A stretch of DNA of 64,000 nt from Spironucleus salmonicida (lineage: Eukaryota; Fornicata; Diplomonadida; Hexamitidae): assembly GCA_000497125.2 (NCBI GenBank), contig CM035316.1, positions 1,068,001-1,132,000 of the forward strand, in the 5' to 3' direction. Position 1 is the stretch's first letter. The number at the start of each line of letters is the position of its first letter. Positions 1 to 10,920 of this stretch are shown piece after piece. Both the position numbers and the translations under genes were made by a program. Below the pieces are notes generated by a model that worked only from the letters and a program-made list of their open reading frames with translations, had not been told where the DNA came from and ran no database searches.

Positions 1-863
1 ACGGAGTGAAATTTATTGGCTCAAATGGAAGAGAAATATATACTAATAGTATATAATAATCATATATAGTGGAATAAACATGGAATGGGTAAATGATAAA
101 TATTCGTAATTTGTGGGTTATGAGGACGGGGTTCAGGTTGTGTGACTAGTTTTCTGGGGTATATGCGGAATATATAGGTGTTGAGGAGAAATTGTGGTAA
201 GAGTTTGCGTTTTTGCTTTAGTGCGTTATATTTTAGAGGTTTATTTTCTTAGACGTAGACAGTTGTACTCAAGATCAGGAGTTTACATATTAATAAGGTA
301 TATATATTTTTTAGTATATAAAAATTAGGCCAACCTGTTGAAAAATCATCGTAAAAGAGGTTTTAGTTAGGTTATGATTTTAATAATTAGTTTTATTTGC
401 TTTGAGAGGGGGTTTCAACTGTATATATTATAAATAGATTTTACATATTGTGAGTGTGGTGTTAATAATTTTTGTTGTAATACTTAATTTTGTATTCAGC
501 TAATCTGTTAAAAACTAAAAGCACTTTATAAATTCAAGTAATTATGATCATATTCTTCTTAAAATTGTAAATATTATAGAAACAAGCCTAATTATAAGAT
601 AATATATCTACAATAAAGTAATAATAGTTTTCCTATAAGAAATCTCATTATTTTTGGGGCAATTTTAATATACTGAGTCATGAAATGCTAAAATAACTGG
701 AAGGTAAGAATATTCAATATATTATGTCTTACTTATCAAATATTCTTATGATCAATAATTTTATATATATAATCATTAAATTCTGAAATATATATAATAT
801 TATTATTATACATAATATATATTATGAACTAAGCAACCTTAAATAAAACTACGAACCCAGAGA
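1..863. other. AT-rich flank, no gene seen
   Basis: Very AT-rich sequence with short homopolymer and TA-rich runs. I see no frame with coding character, even when TAA and TAG are read as Gln. The left end of repeat arm A lies just inside the following small gene. Confidence 0.5.
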
Positions 864-989
864 ATGCCTGAAAACAAGCCTGAAACAGAAAAACCTCACA
901 AGGTTAAAGATATGTTTTAAAAAATGAAAGATAAAATGCATCATGAGCCCAAGACGAAAGAACCAACTCATCCAGAGCCTCAGGGATGA
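864..989 (+). CDS. Small Lys/Glu/Pro/His-rich protein (41 aa)
   Basis: Starts MPENKPETEKPH and ends with TGA; one TAA is read as Gln. The composition is highly charged (Lys, Glu, His, Pro) without hydrophobic segments, so a soluble, probably disordered peptide. The arm A/B homology begins inside this gene near base 884, so only arm A has the intact 5' end, while the arm B copy lacks a start codon. The family is not recognised. The call rests on the ATG, the TGA stop and codon-like composition in an otherwise AT-rich setting, so it is moderate at best. Confidence 0.45.
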
Positions 990-1165
990 ATGAGATTTAC
1001 ATTATTTATTTCATTTCTGACAAAAGCCCTACATCGCGGGATGCTATTGTAGAGTATGCTCTAATTTAAAGGAAAGTATAATGTATATTTATTTTAGTCA
1101 ACTATAGGGCAATAATGACGTCCTTACACAGGATAGAAGCAGGTGTAAAGGCAAATTAGAAAGGG

Positions 1166-1228
1166 TCACTTCATGCTCTGACTGTCACCAGAGCACTTGG
1201 TTCCGCCCTTGCAGCAGTTGGCCTACAT
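1166..1228 (-). CDS. 20-residue metallothionein-like peptide, arm A
   Basis: Arm A copy of the peptide described at 23994-24056: a TAG-encoded Gln at residue 2, three Cys and a TGA stop. Identical in reading to the arm B copy. Confidence 0.5.
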
Positions 1229-1660
1229 ATTTTATGGAATGACTAATAACTTTTTTTGTCGAATCAGACTAATTACAAAATAATATAACAATACTATAAG
1301 TTTACGTAAACGTATACTTTATTATCACTTTTATTAGTATTTAATATTTATATTAAGCTAGTTTCTCCTTTCCATTATCATATTCTTGACTTGACGTTGC
1401 AACATAAATACTATACCTAGGCTATAGGTATCGTTAAACTGAAGACAGAAACTCGTAATTCAAGGCTAAGCATAAATAATGCTTCCTGTACTTTATTCCG
1501 AACCAGTTGAGTCTGCACGAACCTCGGGCTATGCCTTTCGGTGCAGTCCGGCATGACGTGGGTGAATATATGCCTACGGTATCCTGGCGGGCTTGTGGTC
1601 GCTGCCATACGCCCTACTCCGTAGACCCTCGCAGTGCTACTTGGAGTGCCCTCCCACACC

Positions 1661-2077
1661 ATGGGAGCACAGTCCACGATCCTGACCGCCTCGCAGGTGC
1701 CCTCGCTACAGGACTACGAGTACCGCGTGTCCATGAGCGAGTTCCTCCACAAGCAGCAGAACGACGCGGCGGTCCTGCTGGTGTCCCTCGCAGCGTGCTA
1801 CTTCATCATGGCCTTCAACGGGCTCACTCTGCGCGACCAGGCCCTCGGGCTCACGGTCATCTTCTCCACCACCGCCCTGCTGGCCGCGTTCCTCGCGTAC
1901 CAGCTGCTGAACTTCTGGGTCAAGCGCCAGTTCGACGCCGCGCTCGCCGCGCTCCGGCTGCCGGGCTACCCCAACCCCGCGGGCGGCGCGGCAGCCACGG
2001 CGGGGCTCTGCTCCAACCTCGGGGTGCTCGCCGCCCTCGCCTTCCTCGCCCTGTCCAGCCTCGCAGTGTACCTCTGA
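1661..2077 (+). CDS. Three-TM small membrane protein (138 aa), arm A
   Basis: Arm A copy of the protein described at 23145-23561. The chosen ATG follows a C-rich leader (CCCTCCCACACC). An in-frame ATG 27 bases further upstream exists but lacks that leader. The protein sequence reads the same in both arms. Confidence 0.7.
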   Translation: MGAQSTILTASQVPSLQDYEYRVSMSEFLHKQQNDAAVLLVSLAACYFIMAFNGLTLRDQALGLTVIFSTTALLAAFLAYQLLNFWVKRQFDAALAALRLPGYPNPAGGAAATAGLCSNLGVLAALAFLALSSLAVYL

Positions 2078-2188
2078 GGGCGGGCCAGCACCCCATCCGC
2101 CCGCGACCGAAACACTGTAGATGCCCGGAACACAAATCGCCGCCGCGGCAGAAACAGCGGCCTCGGATTATCCACTCGCCCTCCCGAA

Positions 2189-2431
2189 ATGGGGACGTGC
2201 GCGCAGAGCAGCAGGCTGGAGGACTTCGAGAACGCCCTCAGCGGCAAGGTGGCGGTGCCGGCGATCGAGCTGGTCCTGGCGCAGCGCGTGGCGTAGCAGG
2301 GCGCCGCGGAGACCCCGGAGCTGTCGGAGCAGGCGCGGGGCGGGACGCGGACGCGGCAGTGCAGCAACCTCATGGACCTGGACCTCAGCGCCTTCCTGGA
2401 GGCGCTCGGCGAGGTGGAGCTGGGCCAGTGA
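2189..2431 (+). CDS. Unknown 80-residue protein, arm A
   Basis: Arm A copy of the protein described at 22791-23033. One in-frame TAG is read as Gln. It sits 111 bases downstream of the three-TM gene on the same strand. A few bases differ from arm B, without breaking the frame. Confidence 0.5.
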
Positions 2432-4900
2432 CGACCTTACTTGTATACCATTTTCACCGCCCTACTCGCGTAGAGCCCCGCACGAATGAAGCAGAACCCC
2501 GGCACCATATTACTAGCCGCAACTCTCCCAGACCGTGTTCGCCGCTGGGAAGGCAGAGTAGTAGTGCTATCCGAGCCAGTCTACAGCATATATAGCCTAT
2601 ATCCATCCTAGACGTATGTCGACAGCAAACACTACCACGCAGCGGTCTGCGAAGAAGGGCACTACGCAAGGCCGCCTAGTCATGCTACCACTGGGATTCG
2701 AAACATCCCTTACGCCCACCTTGGTCCTGAGCTCCGTCCTCTGCAGGATGGGCATAAAATTTATGCAATCATAGTGCGCATGGTGCTGTGGAGCTAGCAC
2801 TAAATACTAGCTGATGCCTCCGAGTCGCAACCGCAGAGCACGCTCTGGCGCAGCTGCTCAGTGCTGTTTCCACCCTGTGAGATGGAGTGTTTAGTACGTC
2901 TTAGCGCGTAAACTAGACCCCCTTTCGTCAACGTTTAGCTGGCGAAGTGCTAGAAAGCTTGCCAAAATTGCACTAAAAACTGATACCTGGATAGAATATT
3001 AGTCTTCGCGAGTCATTTCCATCGAGCAAGTGTCTTACCAAATGCAGCTATACTTACTAACTATGTGAAACCCTACTCTCAGAAAATATTTTGGTCGCAA
3101 GCAAGCCTCCAAATAGCGAGTTAGACATTTTGGTCTGTCCACGCGGAATTTCACTCCGAGATACGGCCAATATATTTAATAGCTAGTTTGGGTTTCTTGG
3201 GCCTGGTAGAGGGTCTCCGTACGCGTAGTAGCATGAAATTCCAATTAGGACATTTTGCAAATATCCCCACATAGGGCATATTAGTATACATTGTGTTGCC
3301 TTAGATTTTGGACGTCGGCGACGTTTGGATGAGTGGGGGCTTTCTGTGCGTTAGAGGGAGAGCCTGCAGCTAGTAACGATCCATATGGCCGAAGGTAGTT
3401 TTTCAGGGTTGCTAAAAGCTATTGTATCCGCGTACTCATAGTCATAACGCTCAGTAATGACTGACCTGGGTAGTCAGGTAGTTTGAGGAAGCAGGATGGC
3501 TAGTTTACGAAGGTAACGGAGCGCTGGGAATGTTGTTGGGCTTTGGGGCTAGCCTAATGGACAAATTCGCGTGATTTTAAGATTAAGCTTAGGCCTACGT
3601 GCCTCCTGCTGCTGGTGGCATGGCGGCCCTCATTTGCGCATCGACGCACAGGTCAGAAGAGTCGTACGGCTTAGTATTCTTGCCACTCTGCCGCAACATG
3701 TTCAGCTGCAAAGCTGGCGCCTGTCCTCCAGGGGCGTCTACTGCTCATTCGTACTGGAAGCTCGCGCGTGCTAGATCTGAACCACGAAGGGCAGCGGAGA
3801 CACCACACCGTATGCGGTTAAAGCCTTGGACGGCGTCCCGCAACGTGGCACTGCTTCAAGGGTGCAGCCAAGGTATTTGATCTTAGCCCTTCAGAATCTA
3901 CGCCGAGGGACCCAAGGCGAGCTTATTTGGGAGGCAGTGCAATATTACCTTCAGAGCACCGACCGTGGATCCAAACATGAACACGGCTTGCAAAATACCT
4001 CAAGCGCCTGGTAGTTTCTCCGCGCATCGTGTCCCGAGAGTTTTGTCGCAGTAAATTCCTAGGTCCAGGGATCACCAAGCGGATGGCATACGCTATCTGT
4101 TGTAAGTACTAGATGCCAGCGCAGCGAGGTCCTGTACACTTTGCTGACCACCGGGAATGAGTCTGAAACGTTATGCTTTCTTCACGAGGGCACTCTACGT
4201 TTAAAATACTTATATAAATATAATTTCCAAAAGCGCAACGCAGTAAAATGTGGTTCTGGTGTGGTAGTTAACCAGCCGTAGTACCTTATTCGGGATAGCC
4301 GTGTAGCTCCTCGCACATATGAATTCTTATTCCAATTTGAACACCCTTCGATAGCCTAGCCGCCAAGAAGGCGACGTTCGCCTCTTCCACTGCGGCGTAG
4401 AGGATAAGCTAGTAACAATGCTGAAAGCCTTTTGTGGAAGATTGACCTCCTTATGCTGACATATAAGCTGGGTGCTAGGTGCCACAGCTCAGACCTACCA
4501 TGCAGGCGATGATATGCTGCTCCTTTGGATGCTTTGGGGAATTTGGTGCAAATGCAGTGATAGGGAGATTCTGAGTTTCCCGTAGTCGCGGGAATTGGGC
4601 TCTGCAGGCCCATGTCCGGCCCACGACTTTACCCCACCTAGCACGGGACCCATTCGTCGAATTTCACTCTCTGGTAGGGGAGGCTGCGACGGACGAGGGC
4701 ACACCGAGCCCGCGCGTCCTGTGGGACCGAATGGACTCGTGGGCGGCGGGCGTACGAGCCCAGCCAGGTACACAGCCCGGCCTAGAATAAGCGGCGGCGC
4801 TGGCGTGGGTAGTGGCAGTCCTGCATGTTGCTACGAAAAAGTAGTGGGCATTCTACGGGACAACAATTACCACCACCATATAATAACCCGCGTGCCAGAC
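2432..4900. other. 2.4 kb stretch without a convincing gene, arm A
   Basis: Base composition is intermediate between the GC-rich genes and the AT-rich genome. Short open frames occur on both strands, but none looks like a protein and none continues well when TAR is read as Gln. No tRNA cloverleaf or rRNA segment was recognised. From about 4664 onward the sequence is also in copy C and forms the upstream region of the 181-residue gene, including an ATATAATAA box about 17 bases before its ATG. Arm B carries the same stretch with very few changes. Confidence 0.5.
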
Positions 4901-5446
4901 ATGGGCGAGACGGTCAGCAGGCTGAGCGACCGCGTCCGGACCGACCTGTAGAAGGTGGAGCAGGCGCAGGCCATCTTGGGGCACAAGCAGCCCCCGGAGG
5001 CGTCGGCGGTGATGGCGATGGCGAACCCCGTGCTCGTCGCGCAGCGCGCATCCCCGTCCCAGCCTGGGGTGCTGATGAAGAAGAACCAGAACGGTCGCGG
5101 GTGCCAGCCGGTCTCGGGCCTGTTCGCCCGGGACGAGGTTCTGCCGCCGCTGCTGGAGGACCAGCAGGCGCCCCTGCAGACGGCGCGGCCCAACCCGACC
5201 ATGGGAATGTCCGAGTTCGCGGTCAAGAAGATCGACACCGCGAAGCTGAAGCGGCAGGAGCATCCGGCGCACCTGGCCACCTCGCGCATATCGTCGCGGC
5301 CGTCCCAGATATTCGCGGCGCCGAGCAAAACGAAGCGGGGCGGGTCCATCATGGAGAAGATCGGAAGCAACCAGGTGGCGATCCGGCTGCCCAGCAGTGG
5401 GAGGACGATCCGGCTCACCATCGAGGGCGACGAGGAGATGGTCTGA
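4901..5446 (+). CDS. Unknown 181-residue basic protein, arm A
   Basis: Arm A copy of the protein described at 19776-20321. Two substitutions are private to this copy: Glu in place of Asp in the MGMSxFAV stretch, and Glu in place of Asp in KRQxHPAH. The single in-frame TAG (Gln17) is kept. Confidence 0.6.
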
Positions 5447-5576
5447 GTGAGGTGCTTTCGCGGCACCCTTCCATTCTCGCGGGCGGGTATATTATGTGCT
5501 AATTGGCGCGCAGGCCAGAGCCGCGTCCGCATTCGGAGTGTATACTCGGCCCTCGCGGCGGGCCATCCCTCCGCAA

Positions 5577-5774
5577 ATGCACCTGCCGCTGCTCCTCGCG
5601 CACACGGGCACCCCGTCCCCGGCCCGGCGCTCCCCCGGCCTCGCGACGCTGCCCTACCTGCAGCAGTGCGGCCTGCGGAACCAGCGCCTGCGCTCCTCCC
5701 TGGACGAGAAGTGGGGCCAGTTCGAGGCCATCAAGGCCCGGATCCGCCGCACGGCCAGCGGGCTGCGCCAGTGA
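5577..5774 (+). CDS. Unknown 65-residue basic protein, arm A
   Basis: Arm A copy of the protein described at 19448-19645, ending CAG TGA. Only 11 bases separate its stop from that of the convergent 119-residue gene. Confidence 0.5.
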   Translation: MHLPLLLAHTGTPSPARRSPGLATLPYLQQCGLRNQRLRSSLDEKWGQFEAIKARIRRTASGLRQ

Positions 5775-5785
5775 GCCTCGTTTTC

Positions 5786-6145
5786 TCACTCGCACGGCCG
5801 CTCCGGGTCTGGCGCGCGGCCCTTCAGACTGCAGCCCGGCGGCCGGGGGACCCGCCGCACCCGCGTCGGCCGGTGGGAGGGAGCCTCGTGCTGGCCCAGG
5901 AAGGCGCTGATCTCGTCCGCGCGCACGGCCTCGGTCCTCTGGCGCACCTGCTGCGCCTTGATGCGCGCGATGTCCTGGCGCAAGACGACTGCGGCTGGCT
6001 TGGCCTGCTCGGGCGGGTTGGTGAAGTGCAGCGAGGGCAGCTGCCGCACGGGGTCGTACCTGCCGACCTGCAGGAGCCGGGTCTGGAGGTTGACGGCGGC
6101 GCGGTTCTGCGCGTACTGCTTCTTGAGGTGCTTCGCGGCCATCAT
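5786..6145 (-). CDS. Unknown 119-residue protein, arm A
   Basis: Arm A copy of the protein described at 19077-19436, identical in reading to arm B. Confidence 0.6.
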   Translation of the reverse strand: MMAAKHLKKQYAQNRAAVNLQTRLLQVGRYDPVRQLPSLHFTNPPEQAKPAAVVLRQDIARIKAQQVRQRTEAVRADEISAFLGQHEAPSHRPTRVRRVPRPPGCSLKGRAPDPERPCE

Positions 6146-6261
6146 GGGGCAGGTGGCAGGGGGCGTATAATAACTAATATCGGTGTTCGGCGAAAGACCG
6201 CATACTGGCTAATACACGCACTCCACATGGGACGGCGCGGGCCAAAAGATAAACCAAGAGA

Positions 6262-7989
6262 TCACTGCGCGTAGTCGAACTGCATCTTGAAGTGGTGCAG
6301 GCTGAGCTGCCTGAGGCCGGCACGGTCCACCACGCCACGGATGTCCGCCCTGCAGTCGAAGAGGAACTTGATCCAGAGCGCGGCTGCGTCCAGGTCCGAG
6401 TCGCTGTAGAGCTGCCTGGGGATCGCGAGGCGCACGAAGTTCCCGCTGACGGCCTCCACGCTCTTGTAGGGCGCGTTGCCGTGGGGCGAGTAGAACGCGG
6501 AGACGCCGAGCTCGCAGCCGCGGATGCCCTTCGCGAGCATGAGGCCGACGAGGGCGTTGCCGAGGAACTGGGCGCGCTTGTCCCTGCCGAAGAACCTGTC
6601 CACGTCGATGTACACCGCGGAGGTGCCGCAGGGGTCGAGCACGGGGATGCCGAGCGCCTTGAGCTGGGCCGCGAACCGCTGGACCTGGTCGATCCTGCCC
6701 TTGAGGTAGTTGAACTCCACGACCTGCTGGAGGCCCGCGCACGCCGCCTTGATGTCGCGGCCGGTAAGGGCGCCGTAGGTGAAGTGGCCCACCTTGAGGA
6801 TGACGCCGTCCATGATCTGCTGGAGGATGCAGCCGGTCTCCTACCCCACGAACTGCCCGAAGTTAACCGACTCGGGGGCGAAGCATACCGCGCCGCCGCA
6901 GTTGGCGATGCCGTCCTTCTTGAGCGAGATGGTGAAGCCGTCCACGAGCGCGAAGGTCTTGTGCACGATCTCCCGGACGGACAGGGGCGAGTCCTCGATG
7001 GTCTTGATGAGGTAGGCGTTCTCGGCGAAGCGGCAGGCGTCCATGATGTAGGGGATACCGTGCTTCTTACAGAGGGCCGACACCGCCTCGATGTGCTGCA
7101 GCGACACGGGCTGGGAGCCGCCGGAGTTGTTGGTGATCGTGGTGAATACGATCGCGGTCTTCCCGGGGGCGGCCTCCACGTTGCGGCTGAGCAGCTCGAA
7201 GTCCCCGTCGCCGAGGTACTTGTCAGATGCGCAGTAGGTGCCATCGCGCACCTTGGGGTTGGGGTGGTTCATGAGGTTGAAGGTGACGCGGACGGTCTTG
7301 CCGTCGGGCGCGCGGAACGGCTTGTCCGTGATGTCCAGAATGTGGCCCGAGGTGGTGTCGAAGAAGTTGTTCGTGCAGATGACGTTGTAGTCGACTGCGC
7401 CCTCGATGGTCCGGTAGTCGCGGTTGACGAGGGCCTGTGCGAGTGCGGGGAACAGCTGGTTCTCGGCGCCGCGGCCCTGGTTGACGATGTAGTTGAAGTT
7501 CTTGCGGAGCTTGTACTGCTCGTTGAGGGCCTGGTTGCGGTGCTTGCCCAGGAACACCGAGGCGTAGCGCTCACCGAAGATGTCGGCCATGGTGTCGTTG
7601 AACTGGTACCAGCCCTCGTTGGAGCCGTAGGACTCGTCTCCCTGCATCATCTGGCCCCACTGCGCGGTGGTCATGGCGGAGGAGCCGGAGTCCGAGAGGA
7701 AGTCCACCTCGAGGTGGTCGGCGGGCATGTAGAAGGAGTTGAGCCCGACCTCGATGACCTTGGCGGCGCGGATCTGGAACTCTTCCCGGGGGTCCGCGGC
7801 CAGCTGGTTCTTGGGCTTGACCACGTGATTGATGAAGGGCCGGAAGGCGGAGTTGAGCGCCTGGGCCATCACGAGGAGCTCCGGGGGGATCTGGCTGACC
7901 CTGTCGGCCTGGGTAGTCTTCCAGGCCTCGAAGCGGTCGTAGAAGGACGTGAGGTAGGCGAGCTGCTGGGCGGGTTCCATGGCCTGCAT
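6262..7989 (-). CDS. tnaA: Tryptophanase, arm A
   Basis: Arm A copy of the enzyme described at 17233-18960. The in-frame TAG (Gln383) is preserved, as are the Lys-Lys-Asp cofactor motif and all other landmarks. One conservative-looking difference is visible: a glycine-to-alanine type change just after LLSRN/CSA in a shadow frame is silent here, so the protein is essentially unchanged. Confidence 0.93.
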
Positions 7990-8225
7990 TTTATGGGGGA
8001 AGGATTGAAAACGGGAGCGAAAAATTAGTCATGCTTTCGGGGCGGCAGGCGATTCCGAGGAAACTTAAGAATACTTCGAAATGAACTGTACAACGGCGGG
8101 AGAATATCGGTATGAAGGGGAAAAGTTGGTCACCAATTATAAGTAGTTGTGCGAGTGGATACAATTTGGGCCCGCAAGGAGTGCACCACTCCGATCTGAT
8201 TTGTGATTTGGTGAGAAAGCAAGGG

Positions 8226-8579
8226 TCACTTGGCGAGCATGGCGACGATGTCCTCCTCGATGGTCGCCTTGGGGCTCTCGACGATCCTGCCGACCTCCTG
8301 CGCGCCCTTGAAGACGACGAGGGTGGGGATGTTGGTGACCCCGAGGCGCTTGGCGATGCCCTGGGGGTCGTTCTTCTGCCTGTCGACCACGACGTCGACG
8401 ATCTTGACGGCGGGGAGCGCGGCCACGATCTTCTTCAGCAGGGGCAGCGTGTAGGTGCAGTCGCCGCACCAGTCGGCGTGCACGACGGTGATGCTAAGGT
8501 CCTTGTGGGCCTGGAGGGCGGCCACGGCGGCGGCGACGGGCTCGTACCAGTCTGAGGTTTCGTACTGCGCGTAGTTCAT
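8226..8579 (-). CDS. Thioredoxin-family protein, arm A
   Basis: Arm A copy of the protein described at 16643-16996. The WCGDC active site is intact, and the one base difference visible against B and C (near 8497) is silent. Confidence 0.88.
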   Translation of the reverse strand: MNYAQYETSDWYEPVAAAVAALQAHKDLSITVVHADWCGDCTYTLPLLKKIVAALPAVKIVDVVVDRQKNDPQGIAKRLGVTNIPTLVVFKGAQEVGRIVESPKATIEEDIVAMLAK

Positions 8580-8632
8580 GCGGGTGGAGCGGTGATTTAA
8601 AACCGATCGGGCCGCAAGCGTATAATACAGTG

Positions 8633-9436
8633 TCACATTCCCATCACCACGCGCTTCACCCACATCGCGCCCGCCTCCCTCTTGAGCACCAGCACCAGCC
8701 GGCGCTCGCCCACGAACACGCTCGGGTTCCAGCCCACGCCCAGCAGCGCCCCCAGCTGCCCGTGCTGCCGCAGCGCCTCCTGCACCGCCCGGAAGCCGAA
8801 GTGGCCCGCGACCCCCGCGCCCTCGCCGGCCTGCGCGTAGCTGGCGGACACCTGGCTCATCTGCGTCCCGAGCTGCAGCGTCTTCACGCCCTCCGCGTGC
8901 AGCACCGCCACCTCCACGGTCTCGTCGCCCTCCACCAGCAGGCCGAAGAGCTGCGGCGCCCGCGCGAACAGCTGGAACTCCTGGCTGGGCGCGCCGTCGC
9001 CGAGCCCGTCCTCGACCATCTGCAGCTCCTGGACGACCGCGTTCAGGCTCTGGTTGCGCAGAAACCCGATCGGCACCTGCAGCTTCGCCTCGATCGCGTG
9101 CTCCGCGAAGTCGCTGCCCTCCTGGAAGAAGCGGGCGTCCAGGAAGGGCTTGTCGCCGGCCTCCTGGGTGAGAACGAAGCTTGCGTCGAAGTCCTGGAGG
9201 TTCTCGAGTTGGAAGATGCGGGAGAAGCGCACGCCCACCGGGTGCGAGCCGGCGAGGTCCAGGGCGCTGAAGAGGAAGGAGCTGGCGAGGCTGTAGACGC
9301 CGCCGGCCTGGGGGTCGAAGACCTGCACGGTGGCGGAGGTGGGCCGGAAGATGAAGACCGCGGTGTCCGAGAGCAGCGCCAGCAGCTGGGTGAACTGCTG
9401 GAGGTGCCGCGCCGTGAGGTAGAGCCGCAGGTGCAT
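8633..9436 (-). CDS. Putative sliding-clamp (Hus1/PCNA-like) protein, arm A
   Basis: Arm A copy of the protein described at 15786-16589. It starts 18 bases beyond the TGA of VPS36, after the same CCACTCC element. Confidence 0.45.
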   Translation of the reverse strand: MHLRLYLTARHLQQFTQLLALLSDTAVFIFRPTSATVQVFDPQAGGVYSLASSFLFSALDLAGSHPVGVRFSRIFQLENLQDFDASFVLTQEAGDKPFLDARFFQEGSDFAEHAIEAKLQVPIGFLRNQSLNAVVQELQMVEDGLGDGAPSQEFQLFARAPQLFGLLVEGDETVEVAVLHAEGVKTLQLGTQMSQVSASYAQAGEGAGVAGHFGFRAVQEALRQHGQLGALLGVGWNPSVFVGERRLVLVLKREAGAMWVKRVVMGM

Positions 9437-9454
9437 TGTGGAGTGGGACTACGC

Positions 9455-10429
9455 TCACTGCACCGCGTTGAAGAAGTACTGCCGCTGCTCCGCGCCGTCG
9501 TAGCAGACGAACTTGCCGCGCTGGCACATCTCCTCCAGCCAGTCCACCTCGAAGCCCGTGAAGTCGCCCTGGCGCAGGAAGCGGAAGCCGTGCAGCTCGC
9601 ACGTCCGGCCGCGGATGCGCTCGTTGATGTCCGCCGCGAAGCTCCGGTCCAGGAGGTACTTCCGCCCGTTCAGCACCTTCACCGCCCAGCCGTCCAGCCC
9701 CTCGCACACCCGGACCATCGCGTCGGGCGCGATCAGGTTCCCGCTGCGCGCCTTGTTCCAGCGCCCGTACACGCGGTCCAGCGGCATGATGCCGCGCGCC
9801 TGCATCCGGCCCAGCACCCCGCCCAGCTCGTCCCGGAGGCGGGGCAGGTCGCGCGCGGGGCTCTGGATCTGCAGGTCCAGCTCCTGGTCGATCAGCGCCA
9901 CCTCGCCCTTGAGCGCGTCGTCCTGGAACCGGTTCTGGGCGATCACGCGGCGGATCTTGGCGATCAGCTCCAGCAGCGACGCCGCGTTCTGCTGCAGCTG
10001 CGCGAAGGTGTTCGAGGAGGTCGATATCGCGAACTAAAGTGCGTTGGTGAGCGCCTGCTCGCGCTGCTGCACTGGGAGGGCGGAGATAAATTTCCGGGCG
10101 GACACCTGCTGCATGGTCGCGTTGAAAAACTCGGCCAGAGCCGCAGGAGTCGCAAAGCCATGCAGGGCGTACCGCTTCGGGCCAAAGTACAGGGTGATGC
10201 CGGCGGGGGTCCTCTGCACGTTGGTCACGTCGTGGAGGTTAAAGCAGAAGAACGCGCCCTCCACCTGTAAGTGGAGGCTGGTCTGCGTCAGGAAAGCGCG
10301 CGCCTAGCACTCCTCGAAGCTCAGGGCCGCGTCCTGGAAGACTCTTTCGTCCGAGAGTAGATACGGGGCGTGGCGGTCGGACTCGGCGTGGGTGGAGAAA
10401 TTTAGAGGGCGGAACCGCTTGATGTCCAT
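9455..10429 (-). CDS. VPS36: VPS36-like ESCRT-II subunit, arm A
   Basis: Arm A copy of the protein described at 14793-15767. It shares Ala with copy C at the position where arm B has Val (LHGFxTPAA). Both TAG codons are kept. Confidence 0.72.
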
Positions 10430-10788
10430 TCTGGCATTGGGGCGATTGGTATATAATATATTTGGCCACTGGGGAAAATGCATCGCTCACGGTCCTAGCG
10501 TCGCCAGGCCTTGGGCGTACGCCCTCTCGGCGGAATTGGGGTCCCAATGCCGCAAGCAGCTGCCTAGCCAGCCCTGCTGCGAAGTATCCGGCCCGGGAAC
10601 AGGCTGCGGCCAGCACCTTGCCCACTTAGCAAGCGGCATCGTACCGGACCGGGCGTGGCCAGCTGGGCAGCTCTGCGATACGCTCCCCTGCCATCCTGGT
10701 GTGGGGTATGGGACCTACGTAACGATGCCCGAGATTCCGGGGAGAGCGCATTTGCAGCAGAGAGGCATGGGCATGAAATTAGAAAAGG
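10430..10788. other. Intergenic GC-rich segment, arm A
   Basis: Upstream region of VPS36 and 3' region of the metallothionein gene. Both strands hold open frames of about 100 codons, as expected for GC-rich DNA under a one-stop code. None is convincing. The VPS36 TATTATA-type box lies near its right-hand start. Confidence 0.4.
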
Positions 10789-10920
10789 TCACTTCTTGCA
10801 CTGGCCCTCGGTGCAGCACTTCTTCTCTTCGTTGCACTTCTTAACGGTGCAATTCTTGTCGGTGCACTCCTTCTTCTCCTGGCAGCATTCTTTCTTGTCC
10901 TAGCAGCACTTACCCTCCAT
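10789..10920 (-). CDS. Metallothionein-like peptide (43 aa), arm A
   Basis: Arm A copy of the peptide described at 14302-14433. It carries a private Asp-to-Val change between two Cys positions; all ten Cys are kept. Confidence 0.72.

Noticed and set aside
2690-2720. tRNA T-arm-like hairpin (GGGAT, loop, ATCCC)
   Set aside because: No acceptor, D or anticodon stems can be placed around it in either arm.
6292-8028. 578-codon plus-strand frame over tryptophanase (also in arms B and C)
   Set aside because: It is antisense to a certain gene; GC-rich codons with few TA-containing triplets on the other strand create long false frames. Product is Val/Glu/Gly-rich low-complexity.
8630-10270. 546-codon frame antisense to the clamp and VPS36 genes
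   Set aside because: Same cause; His/Arg/Leu/Glu repeats without protein-like pattern and no separate promoter.
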